A stretch of DNA of 64,000 nt from Exophiala sp. HKRS030 (Eukaryota > Ascomycota > Eurotiomycetes > Chaetothyriales > Herpotrichiellaceae). A program made the position numbers and the translations under genes. The stretch covers positions 992,001 to 1,056,000 of the forward strand of contig JAHWDD010000005.1 of assembly GCA_023897205.1 (NCBI GenBank), read 5' to 3'. The notes under the pieces are model-generated. The model searched no databases and was not told the DNA's origin. It saw nothing but the letters and a program-made list of their open reading frames with translations. Below, one piece after another: positions 10,815-21,515 of the stretch (position 1 is the stretch's first letter; each line of letters begins with the position of its first letter).

Positions 10815-12677
10815 TTACAGCCGTGCTTTGGCCGCCTCATCGAGATGGTACTTTTCAGCAATCTTTTTATACGCTATTTGTCCAACCAAATATGCCGTTG
10901 ACTGCGTATGATTGCTGCGATCAGTAAAGTTAGTGGTGCAAAACGTGCATTCCGCAATGACCTGAGATCTTCTTACCTGGTGATCAGCGGACACACGCTG
11001 AGGTCGGCAACTCGCAGGCCCTCGACACCACGGACGTTCATGTCAGTGTCTACACAGGCTTTTGGATCGCTGTCACTGCCCATTTTCACAGTGCCTACTC
11101 CGTGTAGAATAGACAAGAGATTCTCCTTTATCCACTGAAGAATCCCCTCATCATTCTCCGTGCTGGGAACATTAACATCGCACACGATGTATTTGGAGAG
11201 ATGCTTGGACTTGATGAATTGAATAACCTCCCGGAGAGCGTCAACATACGTTCTTCGGTCGTAAGGATGAGCAAGAAAATTGGTATCGATCACAGGCGGT
11301 GCGGTAGGATCTCTGGAGCGGATCGTTACCGATCCACGAGATTGTGGATTCATCAGCATCACAGCGACTCCAAGTGCTTCGGGTCCATTGCTCGTGTCCC
11401 ACGTCGAAGGGATTGCACCGGCCAAGAAGACCTCGAATTGAGGAGCGTCATCTTGGCCGAGCCAGTTTTGTATCTGTGGGCCCAATTTTCGCAACTCCGC
11501 TGTCGAGTACTTTTTTGGATCGAGTTTGAGGAATCCGATGAGATTTGAGAGATGACGAGACGCGTCTGGGCCCGAGAAATCTTTGTTCCACCGCTCTCGC
11601 GCAGCGGCAACCTTTTCAGGGTCGAATTCAAATGCTGTTCGATCTGATAACTCAGACGTAGCACCCCATCGAAGGACGAGGTAGGGATGATCGATGAGCT
11701 CTTTGCCAATATTGGGAATGTCACGGCGGCAGGGGATGCCCAATGACTGTAACTCTTGCTTGGGGCCGATTCCACTCAACAACAGGAGCTTAGGGGTATC
11801 TATCGATCCCAAAGACAGGATTGTTTCTTTTCTGGCACGAATCTCACGTCCATCGGCGAGGACAACTCCTATCGCCCGAGGGGGTGATCCGGCCCGGGCA
11901 TCGTCAAACAGAACCCGGTGAACTGCCGTTTTCGTCCATATTTGCAGGTTTGATGGCCGTTTGCTGAGGAATGCCGTCGAGCTGGTGGTTCTTCGGCCCT
12001 TATAGGTTGTCGTGGTGACGGCACCCACGCCAACGAGATGGCCACTATTCTGATCGCGGTTCACTGGCCATCCAAATTCGCGCAGGGCCTTCATCAAAAT
12101 GTCGGTACCTTTGGGCCATTTGTTTCTGGCGAACAGTTCGAGGTCCAGAGGGCCATCAAAACCATGGACGCCAGGCTGGAGTCTAACCCACTGCTCAGCA
12201 TCGCCATCGTCCTCGAAGTGCAGGGCTTCGATTTCTTTGTAGCGTTCGACGACGTTCTCCCATTTGTAGGTGTCATCACCGACCATCTCAGCCCAGGTAT
12301 TGTAATCGGATGCAGCACCTCGGATGTAGCCCAGAAAATTCGCCACGCTACATCCTCCAAGGCCTATACCTCGGAGGTAGCTTAGCACTCGGCCATTGAG
12401 ATGACGGTTGGGAACAGTCTCATAGTCGACGGCAATTTCTGGGTGGAGATAAGGGTTCCGGAATCTATCACAGGGTCGATAAAGATCATCGTCGTTATTG
12501 TCACCTCCAGCCTCTATGAGAAGCACGCTTGGACGACTGTTCGAATTGGCGAGCCGCCCTGCCACTACTGCGCCGGAATTTCCTGCGTCGTTGATGAGGA
12601 TAACGACTGTGGCATCATGGCTCTTAGGGAATGGACTCACCTGCGCCGACAACGATGAAGTCGAATTGGGGATCCAT
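10815..12677 (-). CDS. GMC-family FAD-dependent oxidoreductase
   Basis: Three exons (12677-12641, 12582-10977, 10914-10815) encode 580 residues. The first exon is only 37 bases; it supplies the start of the FAD-binding Rossmann motif, VGAGNSG at residues 10-16, which would be missing from a single-exon reading. An ADP-binding LLIEAGG follows near residue 45, with typical GMC patterns further on. The catalytic pair is His506 (HGVGT) and His550 (SNHTQS) in the short last exon; the spacing of 44 residues is normal for the family. There is no signal peptide, so it is probably intracellular. GMC enzymes oxidise primary or aryl alcohols to aldehydes with O2 or another acceptor. Next to an aldehyde dehydrogenase, an alcohol-to-aldehyde step is the likely job. 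Confidence 0.9.
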
Positions 12678-13335
12678 TTTAGCGCTAATCGGTCTCAAAG
12701 AACCCTTTTTGAGGTGACTCTCATGCACTGAGGTCTGGTTCAAGGTTTATAAAGGCTTCTCTCGGCGTGCCATTAATCCCTTTGATAATCTCAATACGTT
12801 GCGTCAGGTGAGGAAAGATGTCGACGAGATATCGTTCCGCATGGTCGCCAATTACCGGTATGGCCAATTTAGCAACAATATTCATTCCAAAACCCAAGCA
12901 TCAAGTAACAATCACGGAATCTTCTCTTCGGCAGGTTGTGCCTGGGCATTGGGCGTTGTGGGGAAAATTTGAAAGTCTAGTGGAAGTAGAAGCAGGGAAA
13001 GGTCCATCTCCACCCGCTGGTTCGACTTCCCGATGTGGAGCTCGACGGGGTCTGGTAGATTCCGTTCACGTGAAACATCCCCAGACCAGGATGAATACTG
13101 CCCTCCTTTCAAAGACCCTCTGGAATATTTCTACCTACTGCCGAGAGTGATGTGTCGGGAGGTCAAAACGATGTACTTGTCTCATTTCCCGGAAGGGTTC
13201 CCAAAGAACGCACATGCTCTCTTTCAGGTTCACTGACTTTTAGGTCTTCGATAAAGTCGCACGTTCATCCATCTTTCGAGTCACAGAAGACACACAAAAC
13301 TTCAGCAGTAACTCCCTGACCTGCTACTATCAGCC
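12678..13335. promoter_or_regulatory. Shared divergent promoter of GMC oxidase and ALDH
   Basis: The 658 bases between the two divergent starts form a bidirectional promoter. It includes the 8-base palindrome TCACGTGA at 13066-13073, an E-box core also present in front of the cupin gene. Coregulation of the alcohol-oxidising and aldehyde-oxidising steps is inferred from this arrangement. Confidence 0.5.
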
Positions 13336-14895
13336 ATGGGATCGATTGAAATGCCAAGTGCGAAGACGCCATTTCCCAGCTACAATGCCATAACTCGGTT
13401 TCCCCTTTCCTCAGATGACCCGGCGCACCTCTTCGACGTTCACAATCCGGCTACCGGAGAGGTGATTACTACGGTACAAGGTTGCGGAGAGGCAGAGGTA
13501 CACAAAGCAGTCGCCATTGCGCAAAAGGCCTTTCAGGACGATTGGCGATGGAGAACCGCGCGTGAGCGCTCGCAGCTCATGCTTCGCGCCGCCGAGAGGC
13601 TGGAGCATCACTTCGACGAGTTGGCGTGCCTCCTCTCCATGGAAAATGGGAAACCAGTCTCGCAGGCTCGGCAGGCCGACGTCCCTTTTGTCGTGGGAGT
13701 TTATCGCTTCTTTGCCTCCCTCGTGGACAAGATCCCGGGCGAAATGTACGACCAGGGCAGTATCTATTCCTCGATTGTGCACGAGCCTTATGGTGTGTGT
13801 GTTGGAATCTTACCGTTTAACTGGCCACCCATTCACGTCGGAGGGAAGACGGCACCTGCTCTCGCAGCAGGTAATACCGTCATTATCAAGCCAGGTGAAC
13901 AGGCGCCTTTGACCGTCATGCGCATTATCGAGATTGTTTCAGAGGTGTTACCCCCGGGTGTCATTCAGGGCATCCCAGCAGCAGGCACAGCTGTACCCGC
14001 TACCCTTGCAGCGCATCCTGACGTCCGGAAGATCTCCTTCACCGGCTCAACTCGTGGCGGAGCTGCCGTCAGTAAGATTGCGGCGGATAACATCACTCAC
14101 ATGTCGCTAGAGTTGGGCGGTAAAAACTCGCTGATCATCTTCGACGACGCCGATATCGAAAAGAGCGTGCGGTCTGCCGTGGACGGTGGGTTTTTCAACC
14201 AGGGAGAGGCGTGCACTGCGGCGTCGAGGATTTTGGTGCAACGAGGCGTCGCCGACCAGGTCATTTCTAGATTGGCGGCAGCGGTACGCCGACTTAAAGT
14301 GGGAAGCGGCGCTGACCCGGCGACGCACGTCGGTCCTCTCATCACGAGGGCACATCAGCAAAAGGTGCTTGACTATATTGCCATCGGAGTGTCTGAAGGC
14401 GCACAGATTGAGGCCCAGGCGAGCCTTCCTACAGATCCTACACTCCAGAAAGGGTTCTTCGTCCAGCCGACACTCTTCACAAACGTCACACGAAATATGC
14501 GGATTGCCAAAGAGGAAATGTTTGGACCCATTGTGACGGTGAACATCTTCGACACGTACGACGAAGCCGTTTCCATCGCCAATGACACCGACTATGGCCT
14601 CGTGACCGCCATATTTTCCCAAGATACGACCAAAGCTCTAAGGGCGGCACGCGAGATCGACGTCGGCATGGCTTTCATCAACAACTACAGTCGCATGGCT
14701 CTAGGCACTCCGTTCGGCGGAGCCAAACACAGTGGTTACGGTCGCGAACACTGCATCGAGACCCTGCGTGAGTACAGTCGTCCCAAGAGCATTCGGATTC
14801 CGACAGGACGTGTCCCGATCCCTGAGTGGACCAAGTTGTCGGATGTATTTGACGCAACACCACTGGCAAATGGATGGCGGAATGGGCATTTGTGA
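13336..14895 (+). CDS. Aldehyde dehydrogenase (NAD(P)+-dependent)
   Basis: An intronless gene of 519 residues, normal for the ALDH superfamily. Visible landmarks in order: the oxyanion Asn in PFNW (Asn162), the cofactor-binding lysine in KPGE (Lys185), the FTGSTRGG turn near 235-242, the general base in LELGGKN (Glu259), the nucleophile in NQGEACTAASR (Cys293), and the EMFGP motif of the cofactor pocket. All key residues are present. It lacks obvious targeting signals and is probably cytosolic. The reaction is oxidation of an aldehyde to a carboxylic acid. Divergent transcription with the GMC oxidase suggests that the aldehyde comes from that enzyme. The preference for NAD or NADP and for aromatic or aliphatic substrates is not decidable here. 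Confidence 0.93.
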   Translation: MGSIEMPSAKTPFPSYNAITRFPLSSDDPAHLFDVHNPATGEVITTVQGCGEAEVHKAVAIAQKAFQDDWRWRTARERSQLMLRAAERLEHHFDELACLLSMENGKPVSQARQADVPFVVGVYRFFASLVDKIPGEMYDQGSIYSSIVHEPYGVCVGILPFNWPPIHVGGKTAPALAAGNTVIIKPGEQAPLTVMRIIEIVSEVLPPGVIQGIPAAGTAVPATLAAHPDVRKISFTGSTRGGAAVSKIAADNITHMSLELGGKNSLIIFDDADIEKSVRSAVDGGFFNQGEACTAASRILVQRGVADQVISRLAAAVRRLKVGSGADPATHVGPLITRAHQQKVLDYIAIGVSEGAQIEAQASLPTDPTLQKGFFVQPTLFTNVTRNMRIAKEEMFGPIVTVNIFDTYDEAVSIANDTDYGLVTAIFSQDTTKALRAAREIDVGMAFINNYSRMALGTPFGGAKHSGYGREHCIETLREYSRPKSIRIPTGRVPIPEWTKLSDVFDATPLANGWRNGHL

Positions 14896-15094
14896 AGAGT
14901 ACTTCTCACTGGAGTGGGAGGTAGAAGTCGTGCCAGATTTAGGAACAGCTCTTGGGATTTTTGCTCGCATTTGGTAATTATGGCAAAATTACTTCAGACG
15001 CAATGTGAATTTCATAACGTTTGTGAAATCGAGAAGCGGATAGACAGATGTTCCAATCAGCATGAAATTGAATTTCTGATGTTCTCATCAGACC

Positions 15095-17495
15095 TCAGCC
15101 GGCCTTATCTTGCAGACCAACGCTTTGCACATCAGTAACACCATGTTTATACTCTTCTCCCATGTACTTCTTTTCGTACTGTTTGATCATGGTTTCCAGC
15201 TGGGATGGGTCCAAGCTCGCCTGGAGCTGCATCAATTGTAAGAACTTGCGCAAGGAATCAACACTATGATCTGCATGACGGGTTGTTGCAGACGGAGTCC
15301 ATGACTGCGCCCGACCGGTGGTCACACTATCAGTAGTAGTACCGCCGCGGCTGGTCACAATATCACGGAAAGAGCTGCCACTGATGATGACTCTTAGGCC
15401 GCGTGTGGCGCAGAGGTCGCGGGCCAGCGCCAGCACGAACACAGCTTTGCTGGAGACCTGCGAAAGGACGTCCAGGGCGTTGAAAACTATGGAGAGCATC
15501 GTCTGGGCAGCATGCGGCATGATTTCCCCGGCGTTGTGCATCAGGAATATGGCGTTGCAGGTGCGCATCGCGACCTCGGCCATGAGGTCCGGCGCCGGGT
15601 CCATCAACAGCTTACTGCTGGCACTCGCGCCAGGGGGGCCGTCACCGTCGTCGCCGCTCGAGTAGCGATCACAATTGAGGACAAGGCTCAGAACGTTGGT
15701 GATGGCCTGGCAGGCGTAGAGGCGGGACAAAGAAGGTTCTTTGAGTTCCTCGGGGACAATGTCTTCGATGGTATCCACGACATCAGCAAGGATCAAAGTT
15801 CCGAGATGAAAATGGGTGAGCAAGAGCACTGAGAGAGGTAACTTGGATTAGCCTTGGTTTTTCTATCACGAAACGTGACTTGAAAAAAAATACATCAAAA
15901 AAAAGCCGCAACCACGCTTACGGTAATTGAGCTGGCTATTGACAGCCAGCAGGGTATAGTCCCTGGAACACATGGACAAGAGATGATCAAAGACCTGGTG
16001 GAAACGGCGGGATTCGTCCAGGACTTCTTGCGCCGCGGCCTTGACAGAGGATGGGTTGTGGTGGAAGACGGCGTCACAAAGTTGATTGATGATTCCTAGA
16101 TACATGGTTTTGCACGCTGTCGCATGCTGCAGCACAACTTCCGTCACGTCCTGGGGCAGAGGGAGCTGGGATCCCTGGAGGGATTTGAAGGACTGGTCGA
16201 AGATGACGGTTCGTTGGCGGATGAATTGCCAGATTTTGTGGTCTCCAGATCGTGCAGGCCGAATTACGGCCGGAAGTTGCTGAACCAGCGCCCTGCTACA
16301 GCCACTCACCACGCAGAGCCAGAAGATTACGTCGCGATTGTGTTGGTGCTGCACACTGTATTCTTCTCGGTGACCTTTCAGGAGGCCGGGATGTCCACCT
16401 GATCGCGACTGAAAGTCTGACCCGTTCGACAGTGGTTGGATGACGCGCCATCTGATTGGGGATGTGAGAACGTTCAGATGGCCAAACATGGCATGATTGC
16501 ACAATTGGGCGAACCCGGCGTTGTCAGCATCCGGGGGCATCTCTGCGATTGTTATAAGCAACAAAGCCAAAATTGAACGATAGCTAGCCCGACTCAACGC
16601 GGGTAATACGGCCTGTTTCGCTCGATTCCACACGTAGTCACGAACCTCTTGTTCGCGTTGGGAGCTGTCTCTGCTCGAGGTCATATCGTAATCTGTATAC
16701 CCTCCCCGAATGTGCACCCACCGTATGGAGTATGCGTAGATGGCATGTCGCAGCGCATCGTTCAGCAATGAGTTGTTTTCAGGAGTTTCGTGCTGGCCGT
16801 ATGACCCAGTCTGTGGTGCCCCGGGCCGATAGTGGACAGATCCGGCTTCGCGCGTACTCTCGTGAGCATCCATTTCAATCACCAACTTCGCTATTGATAC
16901 TCGCGGCCTCTGTCGAATTAGATGTCAGCAACGTTTGCCACAGAGATAGACTAGGCTGCGCGTGCCAACTATAGATCTTGTACTAACCGGAGTCATCTCC
17001 AGATAGGGACAGCAACTATCCCCGAGCCAAATCGCATACCGCATCTCGAAGACGGAGAAGTAGATGTCCCAGAGCAAATCGTTGAGCATGGTCACCTGTA
17101 AGCGACGACAGGCGGCGGTTTCCACACCGAGGGAAGACGGCGTCAAGGGCATAAAGTCGTTCACTTCCGGTGGTGTCAACATGTCGTAAAATTGGAAAAC
17201 AACCTCCTCCTCGTGTGCCGATGCGCCGGTCGACGCCCTCTTCGAGCGGCAATCTGCGTTGGAATTGACCTGCTCAGTTAGGGATGCAATTAGCAGAGTG
17301 TCACTCCTTTGCCATGATCTAGAAGAACTCAACCTGACGAGTGGAATGGCTCTTGCCTACCTGAGATGCGACATCGCACATCCTGCCCCGTCGAACACAG
17401 TTGCTACATCGAGAAGGTTTCGTCGTTGCAGCGTCGCAGCCGATTCTGGCCAGGCGGCATGGATTACAGCTTGTCCTTGGGCGTCTTGTGGCCAT
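15095..17495 (-). CDS. Zn2Cys6 transcription factor, probable cluster regulator
   Basis: Four exons (17495-17361, 17269-16988, 16909-15922, 15828-15095) encode 712 residues. Exon 1 alone carries the zinc cluster: Cys10, Cys13, Cys20, Cys30, Cys33 and Cys40, with spacing C-x2-C-x6-C-x9-C-x2-C-x6-C, ending just before the first intron. The remainder is an acidic and Ser/Thr-containing regulatory region; the C-terminal part includes a leucine-rich stretch near 470-560. The ATG at 17495 is preceded by an in-frame stop. The position between ALDH and P450 within the catabolic cluster makes it the natural candidate for a pathway-specific activator. A CACGTG lies at 17743-17748, upstream of its own start. 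A basic residue usually Lys in the first half of the cluster is Arg here. Confidence 0.88.
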
Positions 17496-17984
17496 TCGAG
17501 CTCGTCAAACTATTGTTACACTTGATGGCCAGGAAGGCGTTGTTGAGAAGGTGTACGTCTGCGATCATGGCCCGCAGATTATGATCGCCTAAGGATGCAA
17601 AGTCCGGAATCAAGGAAGGACGAAAGGAGTAGGGACTTCAAAGTGCAGAGCTAGCGAGGGACTTTTGGCAGGACATCAGGTCTGGCAGACCTGGGGAAGA
17701 CGCGAAAGGATTGTTCCTATGAAGTTCACAGAATACTCCGGGCACGTGTTCCCCAACCCCACACCTTCGAGAACTGGAAGGTCCACCAGGCGTTATATAG
17801 GCATAGGCTACAATACAGGGGCCCACTTGACGCTTCTTAGTCGGCTCGCTTAACGGAGAGGCAAGACCATCCCCAGGCATGCAAAGACCCAGATACTTTT
17901 TGGGCTGATGCTGACTTGACTTTCCCTCTAACGTCTGGCAATAAAGAAGGCCGATGATCAATGAACGGATCCGTTGGGGGCTTG
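17496..17984. other. Intergenic region between regulator and P450
   Basis: A 489-base stretch containing the regulator's promoter. CACGTG is at 17743-17748 and a TATATAG sequence near 17795 reads upstream of the regulator. Some of it may also be 3' untranslated sequence of the P450 gene. Confidence 0.5.
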
Positions 17985-19795
17985 CTATGCCCGCGGCCTA
18001 AATATGAGGTCGATATTATTTTGCCTCCAGAACCATCCGGCAGTCAAAGTCCACGTATCCAAAGGAGATGCCCATTCAAGGTCGAAACGCCGCAGGACTT
18101 CAGGTATGAATTTGGAGATCTCAAGCATGGCAATATTCTTGCCGATGCATCCTCGTGCGCCGTGGCCAAACTAGAAGAGCAAACAAGTTAGCGATAAGGT
18201 AGCACAAAATTGCCGACGCGACTACTAACTGTCGTGTAGAATCGCTCCATGAGCTTGAGCTGCTCAGGGTCTGTATTCAGCCATCTCTCAGGACGGAAGC
18301 TGTCAGCATCTTCTCCGAAAATATCTCTATTGCGATTGATCAGAGGCGGCAACACGCCGACAATGGTTCCATGGGGCAATTTGTAACCGCCGATCGTGTC
18401 GCCCTCTGGGGGAACCACACGCTCCAGCGGAAACGCGATTGATGGATGCAAACGCATAGCCTCTTTAATGACCGCTTGCCTGATTAGTGTCAGCCTTTAG
18501 ATCATATAGTACGTGCAGGAAAAAACAAGATACGCGTACAAATATTTCATGTCTTGGCTCTCTTCAAAGGTGACCAGCTTGGAGAGCTTCCCCTTGCGGT
18601 CGGCTTGGTCAATCTCAGCCTGCAAAGTGGCGTAGGTTTTGGGGTGCTTGACAAGATAGTAGAGAATCGCCCGAATTGCAATCGCCGTGGTGTCACTCCC
18701 TGCCAAACTGAAGCCGAGGTTTGGTCAGTCCTGCTGATTGAAAAAGGGTGAAACCGAAATGAGCTACGTACACGTTGTTTGAGAGATGGTTCATCAAGTC
18801 TCGCTTGTGGTTCGCGCGGTCAGGATCGTCCTTGCGCCTCAACTGCTGCAGGAAATCGGTCCGCCCTTGCCTTTCTTCTCGGTCGTACTGATCAATCTGC
18901 TCTTCAATAGTCTGCCCGTCTTCGTTAGTGACAAATATCCTGGCAAGCGGGCACATCCACACTCACTGCAAAGAGAGTGCCATGTGGATCAGGAGTGTTT
19001 GGAAAAATCTTCTTCATCAACATCACCATTCGCCGGTTCCCGAGCAGGTAGCGATGGAGCCATGGCACCTGACCGATAAAGGCGAAGTATTTCGCGCTGA
19101 AAGTCCGGGTCGAAACCATTCCCAGGACATCGCCTTCGTTATCCAAAAACCCCAAGCGCTTCTGAAATGTGATGCTCGCTATGACGTCGAACGCGAACCA
19201 GTGGACATACTTGACAACATCGACGGGCCGTTGATTCTTCCTTCTCATCAGATCGATAAAGAGCGTGGTGCATTCGTCCACGTGCGGCTCATAGTTACGA
19301 AGATTGGTCATGGAGTATACCTGCGAGGTTGCACTTCGCAGTACCCGGTGTTGCTTAAAGTCGCGAACAGTAAACATGTTGTCCAGTGGCCTCCCTTGGT
19401 AGAACGGCGGGGAGACGCTGTAAAAGTCCGACTAGTATTTATGTTAGATCCTCTTCACGAATGTGTGCAAGTCGCCATAATGCTCTGCGCATACGCACCT
19501 TTCTAAACTTGCTGGAAATGCCATATATCTGTTGAATAGCTTGGGGGTCATTGACCGAGACATGATATGGTCCTACCCTGACAATGTCGCCATATTTCTC
19601 ATGAAGCCGGCGGTATTCCTGGACCCCATTTCCCTTCGAGACAAGTGATATTCGGTAAAATATTGTGAATTTGGCCAACCAAGGTCCGGGAACTTGCCTG
19701 ATGCCCTTGCGAAACGCAGTGTGAAGAGTGTGGATGATGAATAGGGAAAGGAGGCCACATAGAGAGACCAAGCACGCTTTGAGCATGGCTAACAT
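17985..19795 (-). CDS. Cytochrome P450 monooxygenase
   Basis: Six exons (19795-19499, 19431-18967, 18911-18772, 18707-18540, 18479-18230, 18170-17985) join in frame to 501 residues, the usual length. An N-terminal membrane anchor covers about residues 5-25, followed by the proline hinge in VPGPW. The I-helix oxygen-binding motif is AGSDTT, the K-helix ExxR is Glu363 to Arg366, and the heme loop is FGHGARGCIG with the axial ligand Cys448. The general pattern (PGPWLAKFT and the helix sequence) resembles the pisatin-demethylase/benzoate-hydroxylase-like group of fungal P450s. The enzyme would sit on the ER membrane and hydroxylate or O-demethylate a small, possibly aromatic, substrate using NADPH reductase. 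It is flanked by the regulator and the cupin gene, all on the same strand. Confidence 0.92.
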
Positions 19796-20273
19796 CTTTG
19801 GATGGAACAATGGTCAGTTTTGTTACTTCTCAGTGTAGTCAATTCATGGAATATGAGGAAGAACAGCATATTAAACTGTTCCTTTGCTTAGAAGCTTATA
19901 CCTGCTATGGGGAAATAGGGCTATCCAGGGTGGAGCCCCGCTTCTGTTTTGTAATACTGAGCAAGACACAGGTCAAGCAAATGGACCTTGGTACATCTTC
20001 AAGGCAAAGAAAAGAGCTCCAGGAATTAGGTAAACGCTCTAGTTGAGTGGCTTGATAGTGGGACGGTCTCCGATGGAGGAGTCCGGTCGGATTGTCACGA
20101 GCCTGGCAAAGGTGGACATTAGCGATGCTTTTGCACCACTATAAACCGTTCACGTGCACGGGGTATTTTCGACGGCAAGGCCTGCACAGTTCGTCAAAAC
20201 GTGAGTCGTGTATCAAACTCCATCCATCCAGGCACATTCATCTAGAACTCTTGATGGCGACTTCCTCTAGGTA
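19796..20273. promoter_or_regulatory. P450 promoter region
   Basis: A 478-base gap upstream of the P450 start and downstream of the cupin stop. It contains CACGTG at 20151-20156 in the context TTCACGTGCAC and a CTATAAA sequence near 20140. The E-box assignment is by sequence only. Confidence 0.4.
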
Positions 20274-20840
20274 TTATTTCCCACTGGCCGGAATCTCGTG
20301 TTGCTCTGCAGCCAACTTTTCTTGGAACACTGCCCCTCCAACCTGCACGGGCTCACAGTCTAGCAGCACAAACATCATCCTCGCCCATTCCGTCTTGCTG
20401 GGGTTCTTCCAGGCGTGCATAGTACCCCGCTGGATGGCAATATCGCCCCTTTTCATCTTGCGCACTTCCCCGGAATCCAGAATCATTTCGACCTCCCCTT
20501 CCAACACCACTCCGTAGTCGAGGCTCTTCGTGCGGTGCATCATCGGGTTGTTATCAGGTCCGAAGTCCACGAGTCGACACACACTTCCACCTGGAACAAC
20601 CAATCCAGTACCGCCTCCCTCCACCCTAGCTTCGTGGGCCTTGATATCGACCTCGCCGTTCAATTGGGCAGGAAATGTTGAAGTGGTATACACCAGGTCC
20701 AAAGCCACCGTATTGTTACGCATCGCTTGCCATTGTCCAGCCTCCGACGAATAGACGATGGCTTTGCCCGCATCGTCGTGAGTAGTAATATGTCGATGGA
20801 CTATTGGTAGGTTCGACGGCGATTCGGTAGAGGAGGCCAT
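20274..20840 (-). CDS. Cupin-fold protein
   Basis: A single exon of 188 residues when the ATG at 20840 is used; upstream in-frame sequence lacks an ATG. It has one conserved beta-barrel. Motif 1 is MHRTKSLDYG: it has one His, but the second His of the classical HxH is Thr. Motif 2 is GDIAIQRGTMHAWKN, which matches the G-x5-x-G-x2-H-x3-N pattern. The metal centre is therefore incomplete by classical criteria, as in a widespread fungal cupin group with MHRTxSLDYG. It could be a dioxygenase, decarboxylase or isomerase acting on a pathway intermediate, or a binding protein. A TATATAT sequence lies about 150 bases upstream. It sits between the P450 and the FAH-family gene on the same strand. Confidence 0.85.
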   Translation of the reverse strand: MASSTESPSNLPIVHRHITTHDDAGKAIVYSSEAGQWQAMRNNTVALDLVYTTSTFPAQLNGEVDIKAHEARVEGGGTGLVVPGGSVCRLVDFGPDNNPMMHRTKSLDYGVVLEGEVEMILDSGEVRKMKRGDIAIQRGTMHAWKNPSKTEWARMMFVLLDCEPVQVGGAVFQEKLAAEQHEIPASGK

Positions 20841-21515
20841 TGTTCGTGGGCTAGTCTGCGTCCAAGAGCTCGCAATGTAAATCAGACTATGATGCCCCAG
20901 AGCCCGGGTTGGATGCAACAGTGGTTGAGACGTCGTCTCCAGATTGCGCTGACTTTGTGACCTACACCACCTCCTCCCCTATAGTAATATATATAGAAGG
21001 CTCGTTCAGTGGGATCGCCGTTCAACAATGGATCTGGTATCGATCGAGTGGGCCAGAGGGTTCCCCCTCTTTCGGGGAATGATCCGGCCAAAGTCAATAG
21101 TCTACCACAAGGCTCAGTGTCGGTGAAGAAATGGTGTCCGGAATATTCAGCTCACGTGAACCCATTCTATTTCAGAAACAATACCTAGTATGTTTCCATC
21201 TACTACCAAGGGGTTTATACTCAAAGGTCTCGCGAGACCAGGCCAATCTCAAAAGTCGGAGACTTCATGAGAGGAAAAGATATTAGCTGAAGAGCCACCA
21301 GAAACCGGCAGTTGAGATGATGGAAGGTACAATACTCCTGAAGAGGACGAAAAAAACAGGATGAGGTGGAAACATGGATGAAGAGACATGAGCGGCCTAA
21401 GGGTAATATCTAAAGGGCTAGCTGTAGCCTTTAGGATGTTTTTGTTCAGACGTATATGGGAGAAAAACGTGAACAGTCACGATTCACACATGCTCTCCTA
21501 ATTGCCCCCTTGTGC
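20841..21515. promoter_or_regulatory. Cupin gene promoter region
   Basis: A 675-base gap between the cupin start and the 3' end of the hydrolase gene. It contains the 8-base palindrome TCACGTGA at 21152-21159, about 310 bases upstream of the cupin start, and a TATATAT box near 20988. No reading frame of interest was seen. Confidence 0.45.

Noticed and set aside
10973..12652. Single-exon reading of the GMC oxidoreductase
   Set aside because: It lacks the Rossmann GxGxxG start and the last catalytic His. A 37-base first exon and a 100-base last exon restore both.
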